The notes under the pieces: generated by a model | What the model was told of the DNA's origin: nothing | The model's database searches: none | What the model saw: only the letters and a program-made list of their open reading frames with translations | Assembly (NCBI GenBank): GCA_902763555.1 | Contig: CACWSI010000003.1 | Location: 64,181 to 103,515, forward strand | Reading direction: 5' to 3' | Source of the DNA: an uncultured Erysipelotrichaceae bacterium | GTDB taxonomy: Bacteria > Bacillota_I > Bacilli_A > RFN20 > CAG-826 | Length of the DNA stretch: 39,335 nucleotides | Shown here: piece after piece, positions 1-8,800 of the stretch | Numbering within the stretch: position 1 is the first letter of the stretch | Layout of the letters: every line of letters begins with the position of its first letter | Translations under genes and position numbers: made by a program

Positions 1-2
1 AG

Positions 3-1823
3 ATTAAAAAGCCATCCTTGAAAGATGACTTCTATGCCTCCGTTAACTATGAAAACATTCTTTCTGGTGATGATGGTTCGTTTGGTAGATCTGATTATTT
101 TATTAATCAAGCCCTAAATGATATCTTCTATGGCGATGAAACCATCAATAACGATATTCTTTGGGCTTTTGGTAATTTAGCGACCGAAGGCGATGTTGTA
201 GGTGCCGCTAGCTATTTATCTTCATTCAATTTAGATAATTATTTAAGCAGCAAAGATGCATTTACATCAGCTGCGCCACTTTTCACAATCAATAAAAATG
301 GTGATAGTTATGAAATCGGTGTTGATGATGGCTACTTCAATGGCAACTACAATAGTTTATCTATGATTTGGCTTTATAGCACATATCAAGGTGGTGAAGT
401 CTTCGCTCAAGAATTATTCAAAGTCCTTGATATCTTAGATAACGCTTTTGGTGTTTCCACAAGCGAAGCTGAAAGAAATGCCGCTGGTGATATTGAATAT
501 GATTTCATTAGCGCTGCTTATTCCCACTACAATGGTGGTGCAACTGGTTATGAAACCAATGAAATTCCATGGGCTCCTCTTAAGAGCGCTTTATTAGATT
601 TAGGTGTCGCTGAAGATGCTACGATTTGGATTCCAAATCACTATGATTCTGTTTTCTACAATATCTATGAAAATTATGCTGTTAATAAACGTGTAGCATT
701 AGAAAACCTTATCAAAATAAGAATTGAATTTGCTTACCGTTTCCTCGCTGGCATTTACAATTACAAAAACCTCAACGTGAGCCTAACAACAATGTATAGA
801 TATTCTAATGGTCTCATGTTTGGTGATGAAGCTTATATCCATTACTATGATGGCGATCGTGCCTTAACAAAAATAGCGACTGCGGCGTTCCCAATTCTTT
901 ACGAACAATCATATCTTGCCACTCAAGGTAGTGAAGTAATTAAAGAGAAAGTCGCACAATTAATCACTGACATCTTAGGTGGCTTTGAAGAAATCTTCGC
1001 GGAAGAAACATGGCTTAGCTATTCCACAAGACAAAGAGCGATTAGAAAAATCCAAATGATGAAATTTGAATCATGCTATCCAGATTTCTATAAAAACTTC
1101 ATTGAAATCAAAGATGATGACTTAGACACTGTTACTGGCACTACCTTGTTAAATCGTTACCGTGCCGCTTATGTTGACACTATTTTCAGTGGTATTTCAT
1201 TGCCAAGTAATGAATGGAGTATGATGCCAACATACACAAATAACGCTTTCTATAGTCCAACAACTAACTCATTCGTTATCCTTAACGGTCTTGTTAGAGG
1301 ATTCTTATATAGCGAAGATACCGAAGTGTTATATGGCACATTAGGTACTGTTATCGGTCATGAAATTACACACGGCTTTGATAGCAGTGGCTCACAATTT
1401 GATGAATATGGTAGACAATCCAGCTGGTGGACTGAGACAGATTGGAACAAATTCCAAACCAAAGTGCAAAAGATGGTCAACTTCTATAACAACATCACTC
1501 TTTATGGTGACACTAAAGCTATTGGTGAAAAGAATAATACCGAAGCAACCGCTGATATGGGTGGTATGAGAGTCATGCTACACTTAGCTAAGAAGATTCC
1601 TAACTTCGACTATGACTTATTCTTCAAATCATATGCTTATGTTTGGTGCAATGCTCCATTTGGCATGGATTATGCTCAAACCCTTAGAGAAGATGAACAC
1701 CCATTCCATTATTTAAGAGCAAATGTCACCTTAGCTCAATTCGATGAATTCGTTAATTTCTACAACATCCAACCAGGCGATGGTATGTACATTCCAGAAA
1801 ACCAAAGAGTTAAAATTTGGTAA
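3..1823 (+). CDS. pepO: M13 family zinc metallopeptidase (neprilysin/PepO-like), 5' end outside window
   Basis: The reading frame is already open at the left edge, so the start and any signal peptide lie outside the window. A TTG at 18 could be called as a start, but it falls inside the conserved N-terminal M13 segment (KDDFYASVN), so the gene is better treated as 5'-partial. The zinc site HEITH is encoded at 1359-1373. The third zinc ligand region EATAD lies at 1542-1556, matching the ExxxD pattern of the family. The C-terminus ends in the typical NIQPGDGMYIPENQRVKIW-like block, ending in Trp as in most M13 enzymes. About 607 residues are visible, close to a complete catalytic domain. Family members cleave oligopeptides on the N-terminal side of hydrophobic residues, in the cytoplasm (PepO) or at the surface. 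Since secreted proteins follow, surface location is possible but not shown. A terminator follows the stop codon. Confidence 0.93.
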   Translation: MKKPSLKDDFYASVNYENILSGDDGSFGRSDYFINQALNDIFYGDETINNDILWAFGNLATEGDVVGAASYLSSFNLDNYLSSKDAFTSAAPLFTINKNGDSYEIGVDDGYFNGNYNSLSMIWLYSTYQGGEVFAQELFKVLDILDNAFGVSTSEAERNAAGDIEYDFISAAYSHYNGGATGYETNEIPWAPLKSALLDLGVAEDATIWIPNHYDSVFYNIYENYAVNKRVALENLIKIRIEFAYRFLAGIYNYKNLNVSLTTMYRYSNGLMFGDEAYIHYYDGDRALTKIATAAFPILYEQSYLATQGSEVIKEKVAQLITDILGGFEEIFAEETWLSYSTRQRAIRKIQMMKFESCYPDFYKNFIEIKDDDLDTVTGTTLLNRYRAAYVDTIFSGISLPSNEWSMMPTYTNNAFYSPTTNSFVILNGLVRGFLYSEDTEVLYGTLGTVIGHEITHGFDSSGSQFDEYGRQSSWWTETDWNKFQTKVQKMVNFYNNITLYGDTKAIGEKNNTEATADMGGMRVMLHLAKKIPNFDYDLFFKSYAYVWCNAPFGMDYAQTLREDEHPFHYLRANVTLAQFDEFVNFYNIQPGDGMYIPENQRVKIW

Positions 1824-1845
1824 TTATAAATTATTATAATAAGAT

Positions 1846-1872
1846 AAGAGCGCTCACATGGGCGTTCTTTCT
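1846..1872 (+). terminator. Rho-independent terminator after the M13 peptidase gene
   Basis: AAGAGCGCTC and GGGCGTTCTT form a 10-bp stem with two G-U pairs around the loop ACAT, followed by a short T-containing run. It starts 22 bases after the peptidase stop codon. Confidence 0.7.
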
Positions 1873-1882
1873 ATAAAGATTT

Positions 1883-2401
1883 ATGTTAAAAAGAAAAGAA
1901 ATATTAACCACAAAAAACCTCATCTTAAAATCAATTGAAGATAGTGATAGAAACGATGTCTTTTCTGTGTTTGAAAACACCCTTGTTGGTAAGACATATA
2001 TGCTACCTGTTTTCGTCGATGATGCCGCTAGAGAAAAGTTCTTTATTAGGCTCAAAGAAAACACCCAAAAAAGTGAGAGATTCTGCTATGGGATTTATTT
2101 GAATAAATCATTTATTGGTTTACTCAACGATGTCAATGTGGAAAACGATGAGATAGAAGTGGGGTATTGTTTGCATCCGAATTACTGGAATAAAGGATAC
2201 GCTACTGAGGCATTGGAAATCGCAATAAAAGAACTGTTTAGAATAGGCTATAAAACAGTGGTGGCAGCGCACTTTATTGAGAATCCCGCCAGTGGCCGAG
2301 TGATGCAAAAATGTAGTATGAAAAAAATCGAAAAAACCGAGGTAATTGAGTACCAAGGGTCTAAACATCCGTGCATTTACTACGCTATAACCAACAAATA
2401 A
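1883..2401 (+). CDS. GNAT family N-acetyltransferase (RimJ/RimL-like)
   Basis: This 172-residue protein has the Acetyltransf_3-type layout. An N-terminal strand-helix segment (TKNLILKSIEDSDRNDVFSVF) is followed by the acetyl-CoA binding motif A, EVGYCLHPNYWNKGYATEAL, with the Q/RxxGxG/A equivalent NKGYAT. The C-terminal part (ENPASGRVMQKCSMKKIE) matches the Asn-x-x-S-x-x-V-x-x-K helix of RimJ/RimL relatives. Such enzymes transfer acetyl from acetyl-CoA to an amine, for example a ribosomal protein N-terminus, an antibiotic or a small molecule. The acceptor cannot be told from sequence. The start is the first ATG after the terminator. No convincing ribosome binding site precedes it, only a weak TATAAA box five bases upstream. 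It appears to be a single-gene unit ended by a hairpin. Confidence 0.88.
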   Translation: MLKRKEILTTKNLILKSIEDSDRNDVFSVFENTLVGKTYMLPVFVDDAAREKFFIRLKENTQKSERFCYGIYLNKSFIGLLNDVNVENDEIEVGYCLHPNYWNKGYATEALEIAIKELFRIGYKTVVAAHFIENPASGRVMQKCSMKKIEKTEVIEYQGSKHPCIYYAITNK

Positions 2402-2432
2402 TTTACTAATTTATTTTTTTGTAAACTATATG

Positions 2433-2464
2433 AAAAATTGCCCTTTTTCGGGGGCATTTTTATT
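2433..2464 (+). terminator. Rho-independent terminator after the GNAT gene
   Basis: A GC-rich GCCC/GGGC stem flanked by an A-run on the left and a T-run on the right, with one bulged T. It reads in both directions but has only a rightward gene before it. Confidence 0.7.
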
Positions 2465-2545
2465 TTTTACTGCAATTTTGGGCAAAAAATATCAATCTGA
2501 TTTCCCAAAAGCGCTCTTACATAATGCGCATATATACAAACACTC

Positions 2546-2574
2546 TTTACATATGAAATTTATAAATGTAAAAT
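2546..2574 (+). promoter_or_regulatory. Sigma-A type promoter for the 2603 lipoprotein
   Basis: TTTACA at 2546-2551 and TAAAAT at 2569-2574 are separated by exactly 17 bases. A GGAGG ribosome binding site at 2592-2596 stands six bases before the ATG at 2603. The same -35 hexamer and spacer occur in front of the subtilase gene at 5897. Confidence 0.75.
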
Positions 2575-2602
2575 ATTACCAATTTTTTAATGGAGGCATT
2601 TT

Positions 2603-5197
2603 ATGAAAGTTAAGAAATTACTTACATTGTTACTTGCCACCTCTATGTTAGTTGCTTGTGGTACACAAACCCAAAGCAGCAGTGATAAGAGCAGTAGTTC
2701 AGAACCTGCTCCAAGCACAACAAGTAGCGATGTTCCTAGCACATCTAGTAGTAGTCCTGACACTAGTAGTCCAAGTACTTCTTCCAGTGCAGCTCCAAGC
2801 ACTTCCAGTACTGCTCCAGTACCAAGTTCTTCCAGCTCTGATCCAAGTACTTCTTCCAGCGCTCCAGTCGTGGTTACATTAGTTTCCATCTCTGTTACCG
2901 CTCCTACTAAGTTAGCCTACACAACTGCTGACACCGCCTTAGATTTAACTGGCATGGTCGTCACAGCAAACTACAGTGATGCAACACAAAGAGTCATCAC
3001 TGAAGGTTACACAGTCAGCACAGTTGACTTCTCAACTGCTGGTGACAAAACAGTTACTGTTACATTTGAAGGTAAAACAGACTCCTTCACAATTACAGTC
3101 GCTCAAGCAAAACCAACCGCTTGGGATGCTGCATTAACAGCTAAGTTCCAAGCTAATCTCTATGGTTACGTTCCACCTTTCTTCTATTCCCCAGATTTTG
3201 GTCTCGGCACATTAAACTGGCGTGAAGATACTGAAGATAAAGCCCTTTGGGCTCTCGGTGGTACTCTCGCCGCTCAAAAAGAAGGTGAAGACAGTCTATT
3301 AAAACCAATTGGTGATTTATTCATCGCTGATGGCTTCGTTGCTTCAGTTGCTCCAAACTTTGAAGAAGGAGATTTCTACTATGTTATGGAGAAAGCTGTC
3401 ACATTCGAAGGCAAACAACGTTTTGTCGAAGCTAGAGTTGCCACAATCAATTCAGATGGAAACTTTGTTAACGGCGGTCAATTCTACATCGAAATCGGTG
3501 ATTCCTACTTCTACGATTGGGCAGCATCTGGATTCGAAGCCGCTATTAAAGGTTATATGAACTTCTCTGAAGATATTCCAGACTTACCTGAAGGCTTTAG
3601 ATTCTACAAACGCTATTTAAGCCAATTCGAAGAACAAGCTGAAAGCGGTTTTGTTGGATTCCAAGCAAAGGGCGCAGTTGCTCTTGTTAACGAATACTTA
3701 GACGCTTTAGAAAATGCTGGTTGGGTATTCAAGAGATCCACTAGAGAAGATGTAATGTATGATATCTTCTCACCAGAACTTAAGATTAGACTTGGTTTCG
3801 ATTACGATCAAACAAGTCAAGTTATGACACTTTTGTTCGATGTCCCACCAACAGTCCCAGAATATGTCAACTATGTTGCTAACTTATACAACATCCCAGG
3901 TAAAGGCTATGTCTTTAATTACAGTGCTGATAGCGATAGCTATTTCTACACATTCAGTGAAACATTAGCCGATGGTCAAACATTAGGTGATTTACTTGAC
4001 AGATACAACGCTGTCTTAAAAGCCGATACAGAAGGTGCCTTCGCACAAAAAGGCGAAAGAAAGACAACAGCATCTGGCATTGTTTATGAATCATTTGTCA
4101 GTGAAGTTAAAGCTATTGAAGTCACTCTCTATGCTTTCGATGATGAAGATGGTACAGGTGTCCAAATCACTGTTGAAAAATACAGCTCTGTTCCAGAACA
4201 ATTCATCCCAGCTATTACCTTATTAGGTTGGTCCTTGGACCAAGTGACTACTGTTGCTGCTACACCAACAGCTGGTGCATATTCTTATGCTCACTCCAAC
4301 AGTGCTGCTACAGTTCCATATGCTGATGCTTTAAAGGTCTTCACAGATATCTTAGATGCCGATACAACATTAGGCTTCAAAGTTATCGTTCCATTAAACG
4401 ATACAACAATGAGTAGTGGTGAAGCTGCCAAACACATTGAATACGCTAATGAAACTGTTAGAATTCAATTCCTTGCTTGGACAACAACATCAGCCACAAT
4501 CGTTCAAGCGGTCTTCTATGATTACGAAGCTGCTCCAGAATCAGAATGGGTTGATGGTGTTAATGCTGTTCTCGGCGAATATGCTGCTGAATGGGATGAT
4601 GAATCACAATCTTTCTACTATGGTTATCTTCGTGACTTGCAAAAAGGTGAAACACTTGCTAGCTTCATTGAAAATTTATCTGAAAACTTGTTAGCTGTTG
4701 AAGCTCTTGAATTAGAACTCTTGGTTTCTGACACAACAAGTGATCCAGATGAAGCAAAGATTATTCTCTACTGTGAAGAGGGCTCAGTTGAACTTCTTTA
4801 TTCAAATTACTATCACGAAACAAGAGCAGCCTTAATTATCACAATTAGACTTTATAACAAGGCTAATGGCAAAATTGTTAACGCAATTGGCTCAGTTATG
4901 GGCGTTGGCTTAGAACTAGTGCAAGAAGGCGTTTATGGTGGCGCAGGTAGACTTGGCTTTAAAACCCCGCCTGCATTGACGGCTCAAACAGGCCCTATTC
5001 TTGTGAAAAACTATGTTGCTGCTGACTTGATCAAGTGTACAGCTTTAGGCTTCTCTTACAAGAGTGGCACAATGGAAAACGGTAACTTTATCGGTACTTT
5101 AACAAATAGCAGGGGATATACCGTCCAAATCATATTATTAGGCGATGCTAGTGGAAAATATTCTGGCTATTATCAAGTCCAAGTTTTACTTCCATAA
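2603..5197 (+). CDS. Large surface lipoprotein with Ser/Thr stalk, Ig-like domain and tandem about 113-residue repeats
   Basis: The 864-residue protein begins with a lipoprotein signal peptide (lipobox LVAC, lipidated Cys19). Residues about 24-87 are a Ser/Thr/Pro-rich linker that should hold the rest away from the membrane. Residues about 88-166 look like a Big_3-type bacterial Ig-like domain, with the LTGMVVTANYSD and TAGDKTVTVTFEGK signatures. The remaining about 700 residues match no family I recognise. They contain degenerate repeats spaced about 113 residues: similar blocks (PE-x-V/F, then SxSxFYY-like, then L-x-x-G-x-TL) start near residues 418, 530 and 644, with weaker copies before and after. 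The start is set by GGAGG at 2592-2596. No enzymatic motif is visible, so a binding or adhesion role is plausible but not shown. It is a single-gene unit with its own promoter and terminator. Confidence 0.85.
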   Translation: MKVKKLLTLLLATSMLVACGTQTQSSSDKSSSSEPAPSTTSSDVPSTSSSSPDTSSPSTSSSAAPSTSSTAPVPSSSSSDPSTSSSAPVVVTLVSISVTAPTKLAYTTADTALDLTGMVVTANYSDATQRVITEGYTVSTVDFSTAGDKTVTVTFEGKTDSFTITVAQAKPTAWDAALTAKFQANLYGYVPPFFYSPDFGLGTLNWREDTEDKALWALGGTLAAQKEGEDSLLKPIGDLFIADGFVASVAPNFEEGDFYYVMEKAVTFEGKQRFVEARVATINSDGNFVNGGQFYIEIGDSYFYDWAASGFEAAIKGYMNFSEDIPDLPEGFRFYKRYLSQFEEQAESGFVGFQAKGAVALVNEYLDALENAGWVFKRSTREDVMYDIFSPELKIRLGFDYDQTSQVMTLLFDVPPTVPEYVNYVANLYNIPGKGYVFNYSADSDSYFYTFSETLADGQTLGDLLDRYNAVLKADTEGAFAQKGERKTTASGIVYESFVSEVKAIEVTLYAFDDEDGTGVQITVEKYSSVPEQFIPAITLLGWSLDQVTTVAATPTAGAYSYAHSNSAATVPYADALKVFTDILDADTTLGFKVIVPLNDTTMSSGEAAKHIEYANETVRIQFLAWTTTSATIVQAVFYDYEAAPESEWVDGVNAVLGEYAAEWDDESQSFYYGYLRDLQKGETLASFIENLSENLLAVEALELELLVSDTTSDPDEAKIILYCEEGSVELLYSNYYHETRAALIITIRLYNKANGKIVNAIGSVMGVGLELVQEGVYGGAGRLGFKTPPALTAQTGPILVKNYVAADLIKCTALGFSYKSGTMENGNFIGTLTNSRGYTVQIILLGDASGKYSGYYQVQVLLP
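2672..2868 (+). repeat. Low-complexity Ser/Thr/Pro linker-encoding repeat
   Basis: Degenerate short repeats built from AGT/AGC/TCC/ACT codons (units such as CCAAGTACTTCTTCCAGC) encode a Ser/Thr/Pro/Ala stalk just after the lipidated cysteine. Repeats of this kind can change length between strains. Confidence 0.75.
3855..4880 (+). repeat. Tandem protein-level repeats inside the 2603 lipoprotein, period about 113 residues
   Basis: Blocks starting near residues 418, 530 and 644 share an aromatic/Val pattern (PEYV, PEQF, SEWV), then an Ala/Ser/Tyr-rich strand, a Leu-x-x-Gly-x-Thr-Leu turn and a helix with LxxxL. The repeat is visible in protein but not as near-identical DNA, so it is old. Boundaries are approximate. 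Confidence 0.5.
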
Positions 5198-5227
5198 GTT
5201 AAAGTTTAATTGTTAAACAAAATCATT

Positions 5228-5263
5228 GGTGGTGTCTCATAAGAGATACCACCTTTTTCTTTT
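5228..5263 (+). terminator. Rho-independent terminator after the 2603 lipoprotein gene
   Basis: GGTGGTGTCTC and GAGATACCACC pair over 11 positions (one G-U) around the loop ATAA, followed by a T-rich run at 5254-5263. A strong terminator. Confidence 0.88.
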
Positions 5264-5352
5264 TCCGTGTATAATAGGAATGATGTTTTAAAATTCGCTT
5301 AAAAACTTCACGTGTATAAAATATAAAAAAATTAGATTATATAAAGAAAAAT

Positions 5353-5766
5353 ATGAATAAAGTATTCTCACAAATTAAAAAATATTGGCTTACAAATCTG
5401 ATCACATTTTTGGTCTCATTAGCGGTTGGTGCAGGTATCTTTTGTATCGTATTTTTTACTCGTGCAAGAAGCATGATTGATGCGATTGATGGCGCCACTC
5501 TAGGTGGGTTAATTGTCTTGCTATTTGGTCTACTCATGATGGTCGCTCATTTCGGTGCTTTTGACTTTATTGTTTTTGGTTTTAAACAGCTAATTGCACT
5601 CATGTTTGCTAAGGATCCAAAAAAGCACGGTCAGTTCACAGATTATCGTGACCAGATGACAGAAAAAAGAGACGCGTCATCTTACAATTTTATCGCTACT
5701 ATTCTCGCGGGATTATTGCTTTCAATAGCGATAATTGTTCTCGAAATTATCTATCATTTAGGCTAA
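5353..5766 (+). CDS. Small polytopic membrane protein, possibly DUF3899-like
   Basis: This 137-residue protein has two N-terminal membrane helices (about residues 15-37 and 47-66), an amphipathic Phe-rich segment (GAFDFIVFGFKQLIALMF), a charged cytoplasmic loop (about 80-110) and a C-terminal helix (about 112-134). The short FDxxxxGFKxL segment followed by a charged loop resembles DUF3899 proteins of Firmicutes and Mollicutes, recalled from memory and not confirmed. The function of that family is unknown. The start ATG has no GGAGG. A TATATA box lies nine bases upstream, suggesting a short or absent leader. The gene sits alone between a terminator and the subtilase promoter. Confidence 0.72.
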   Translation: MNKVFSQIKKYWLTNLITFLVSLAVGAGIFCIVFFTRARSMIDAIDGATLGGLIVLLFGLLMMVAHFGAFDFIVFGFKQLIALMFAKDPKKHGQFTDYRDQMTEKRDASSYNFIATILAGLLLSIAIIVLEIIYHLG

Positions 5767-5825
5767 AAAATAGTTACAAAATTAGTATATTCTATACTAT
5801 TTTCGCCTCTTTCTTTACGTTTGAC

Positions 5826-5854
5826 TTTACATGTCTAGCGCGCTCGTGTATTAT
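5826..5854 (+). promoter_or_regulatory. Sigma-A type promoter for the subtilase-binding protein operon
   Basis: TTTACA at 5826-5831 and TATTAT at 5849-5854 are 17 bases apart. An AAAGGAGG ribosome binding site at 5883-5890 precedes the ATG at 5897 by six bases. A TTGACT at 5821-5826 was considered as the -35 but would need a 22-base spacer. Confidence 0.75.
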
Positions 5855-5896
5855 TACAATTATAATTTTTGTAATTATGCAAAAAGGAGGTAGACT

Positions 5897-8800
5897 ATGA
5901 AAAAACTTGGATTCATTCTAGGCGCCACATGTGCAGCAGTCATTGCTGTCGGTGGTTTAACAGCGTCTCGTCTTGCTAAACAGCCAGAAAGAGATGCGAG
6001 AATTATTGTTGAAGTGAATCGCAATGTGAAGTCTCTCAGTAAGCAAGGCATTAGAAATTCCCAAGATGCTGTCCTTAACAACATCATGGAATATGCCACA
6101 ACAAACGTCAGACGCACAAAATGCTACAATGAGTTGAATAACGCCTTTGTTCTTGAAGTGAATAGTAACGATATCGAACGTATTCGTGAAGTTCCAGGTG
6201 TTGCCAGTGTTACTCTTGATGAAATGCACTGGAAACGCACTTACAATAACGATGGCTTTATTGCTCTCGATGCAGAAGGTCGAGGAAGTGAAGGTTCTGT
6301 TGAAGAAAACATTTCCGCAGCCACAATGCACAAACCAGATGACACCTTCGATGGTGAAGGTACTCTCGTTGCCATTCTCGACAACGAATTCCACCTTAGA
6401 GGAAAAACCGACACCACAGAAGAATGGCATCACGAAGTTTACAATGCTTTGGATAGTAATGTTGGTGTCAGATACACTTATAGAACAATCAAAAACATTG
6501 TTGGTTTGAACGCTGCACCTGTTGATGCATACGTACCTGGAGAAGGATATGAAGGTTCTAGATACTTAAATAGTAAGGTTCCATTCTACTTCGACTACGG
6601 TGGTGAAAGTTTATCCTATGGTAAACCAGGTGAGCCAAAATATGATGTCCACAGTGACCTCTCATATCACGGCTCCCACGTTTCTTCCATTACCGCCGCT
6701 AATGCTCCTACTTATAAGGGCATTGCGCCAAAAGCTCAATTAGCATTAATGAAAGTCTTCACAGACTACAATGCTAAAGATGGCATTGGTGAAACAATTG
6801 GCTTAACCAACTCTACAGGTGCTTACGATACAGTTATCTTATCCGCACTTGAAGACTGCATTAAGTTAAAAGTTGATGGCATCAACATGTCATTAGGTAG
6901 TGACTTAGATGACTTCGATGGTGATTCTATCACATTAAGAACATTAAAAGACCTTGCCAATGCAGGTATCTTATCCGCCATTTCCGCTGGTAATAGTGGT
7001 AAGTCCTCATTCAGTTCCACAGGTGCTTACGCCAACTGGACAACAAGCATGGTGGAAACAGGCATTATGTCAAGTTACGCAAATAACGCTAACACAATGA
7101 CCATTGCTTCTGGCCATCCAACCAGAATCTTCTATGAAAACGCTTTCACAGTTCCAGATGAAAAAGAAGGACAAAAGAATATCGCTTTCGAAGATCAAAT
7201 CGTTAATAGACCAGGCATGGAAGAAGATTATAGAGATGAATTCCGTGTCAGCGACTTATTCGCAAATACTCAATCTCTTGAATATCAATATGTTCCAGGT
7301 TTCGGTACGTTCGCCGATTATGGTACATTAGATTGCCAAGGCAAAATTGTCGTCGTCAATCGTGGTAGTACATCATTCGCTGATAAATACGCCACAGCCG
7401 TTGGCCAAGGTGCTAAAGCCTTAGTTATTATCAATAACGACCCAACTGCTTCCGACTTCAATTTCCGTTGTAGTTTCGGTGATGGCTTCAACCCAACAAT
7501 GCCATGTGCTCTCGTCTTATTCAAAGATAAAGAATACTTTGTCAACCATCCAAATGGTCAATTCGGTATCATTCACAAACAAGTTAGTGATAACCCAAAT
7601 GCTTACACAACAAGCTCATTCTCCACTGATGGTGCCACATTTGACTTAGATCTCAAACCAGAAATCACTGCTCCTGGTGACAATATCAAAGGTGCTGTCC
7701 CAGAACATGCAATGACAAGCTTAACACAAGATGAAATTCACTCAGCTGAATACTGGCACAGATGTTACCAATACTTAAGTGGCACATCCATGTCCGCTCC
7801 TAACTATGCTGGTGCTCAATCTGTCGTTCTTTCTAAGGTTGCTGGTCCAATCTATCACAATGCTAAATTAGCTGGTAGAACAACCACACAAGCTGAAAAA
7901 GATCAAGTTGCTGAATTTAGAAGAACAGTTGATATGAGATTAATGTCCACAGCTGATCCAATGACAGATGGTGAAGGTAATGAAAACCCAGAAACCAATG
8001 TCAGAAGCCTTATCTCACCAAGAATTCAAGGCGCTGGTATGGCCGATTTAGCGGGTGCATTAAGCACAGATGTCTATCTTGAAGGTTTAGATTTAAAAGG
8101 CAACAAGATTGGCAAAGCCAAAGTTGCTTTAAGAAATAATCCAGACATCGCTAAAGGTGATATCAAATTATCATTCTTAGCTCATAACGAAAGCACAGAA
8201 ACAAGAAATTATGACGTGACATTAACCGTCATGAGACCAGCTCTTGCTCAACCAAACAACATCGTCACAAAAGACTATAACTTCAAAGGTGAAATTGATG
8301 ATATTAAGAACCTTTCTGGTATGGCCTACTTTGATACTGATGTTAGAAGAATGGAAATTGCTTCTGGTTCTATCGCTTATAAAGATGCCGTTAAGGCTTC
8401 TAAAGATATTGAATACTATGCTACAGAAGAAGCTTGGAAAGCTGACCAAGCTGATATCGCAGCAGGTAAACAACCAACTAGAAAGACAGTTATCAAACAA
8501 GGTTACTACTACAATGCCGCTAATGAAGGTGTTGATTGGCAACCTCTTCCAAGCTTTACAGCGCAATCCACTAGGGATGTTGTTATCGCTGAAGTTAAAG
8601 GTCAAACAGTGAGTGTTGCTCCAGGTGAAAGCACAGTCATAATTAATCCTTATTCCTTAACTGCTGATGCTAAGAAGAAAATCTTAGATAACTACGAATA
8701 TGGTTGTATGATCGAAGGTTTCGTTACTTTAAAGAGTAAAGATAACAAAGCCGACCTCTCCATCCCATATTTAGGCTTCTATTCAGGTGCTGATAAGAAT

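Noticed and set aside
18-1823. TTG at 18 as the true start of the M13 peptidase
   Set aside because: The frame is open to the window edge and the TTG lies inside the conserved N-terminal region of the family.
2587-2889. Minus-strand frame opposite the Ser/Thr linker
   Set aside because: A Leu/Val/Glu repeat product that is only the reverse reading of the low-complexity stalk-coding DNA. No ribosome binding site.
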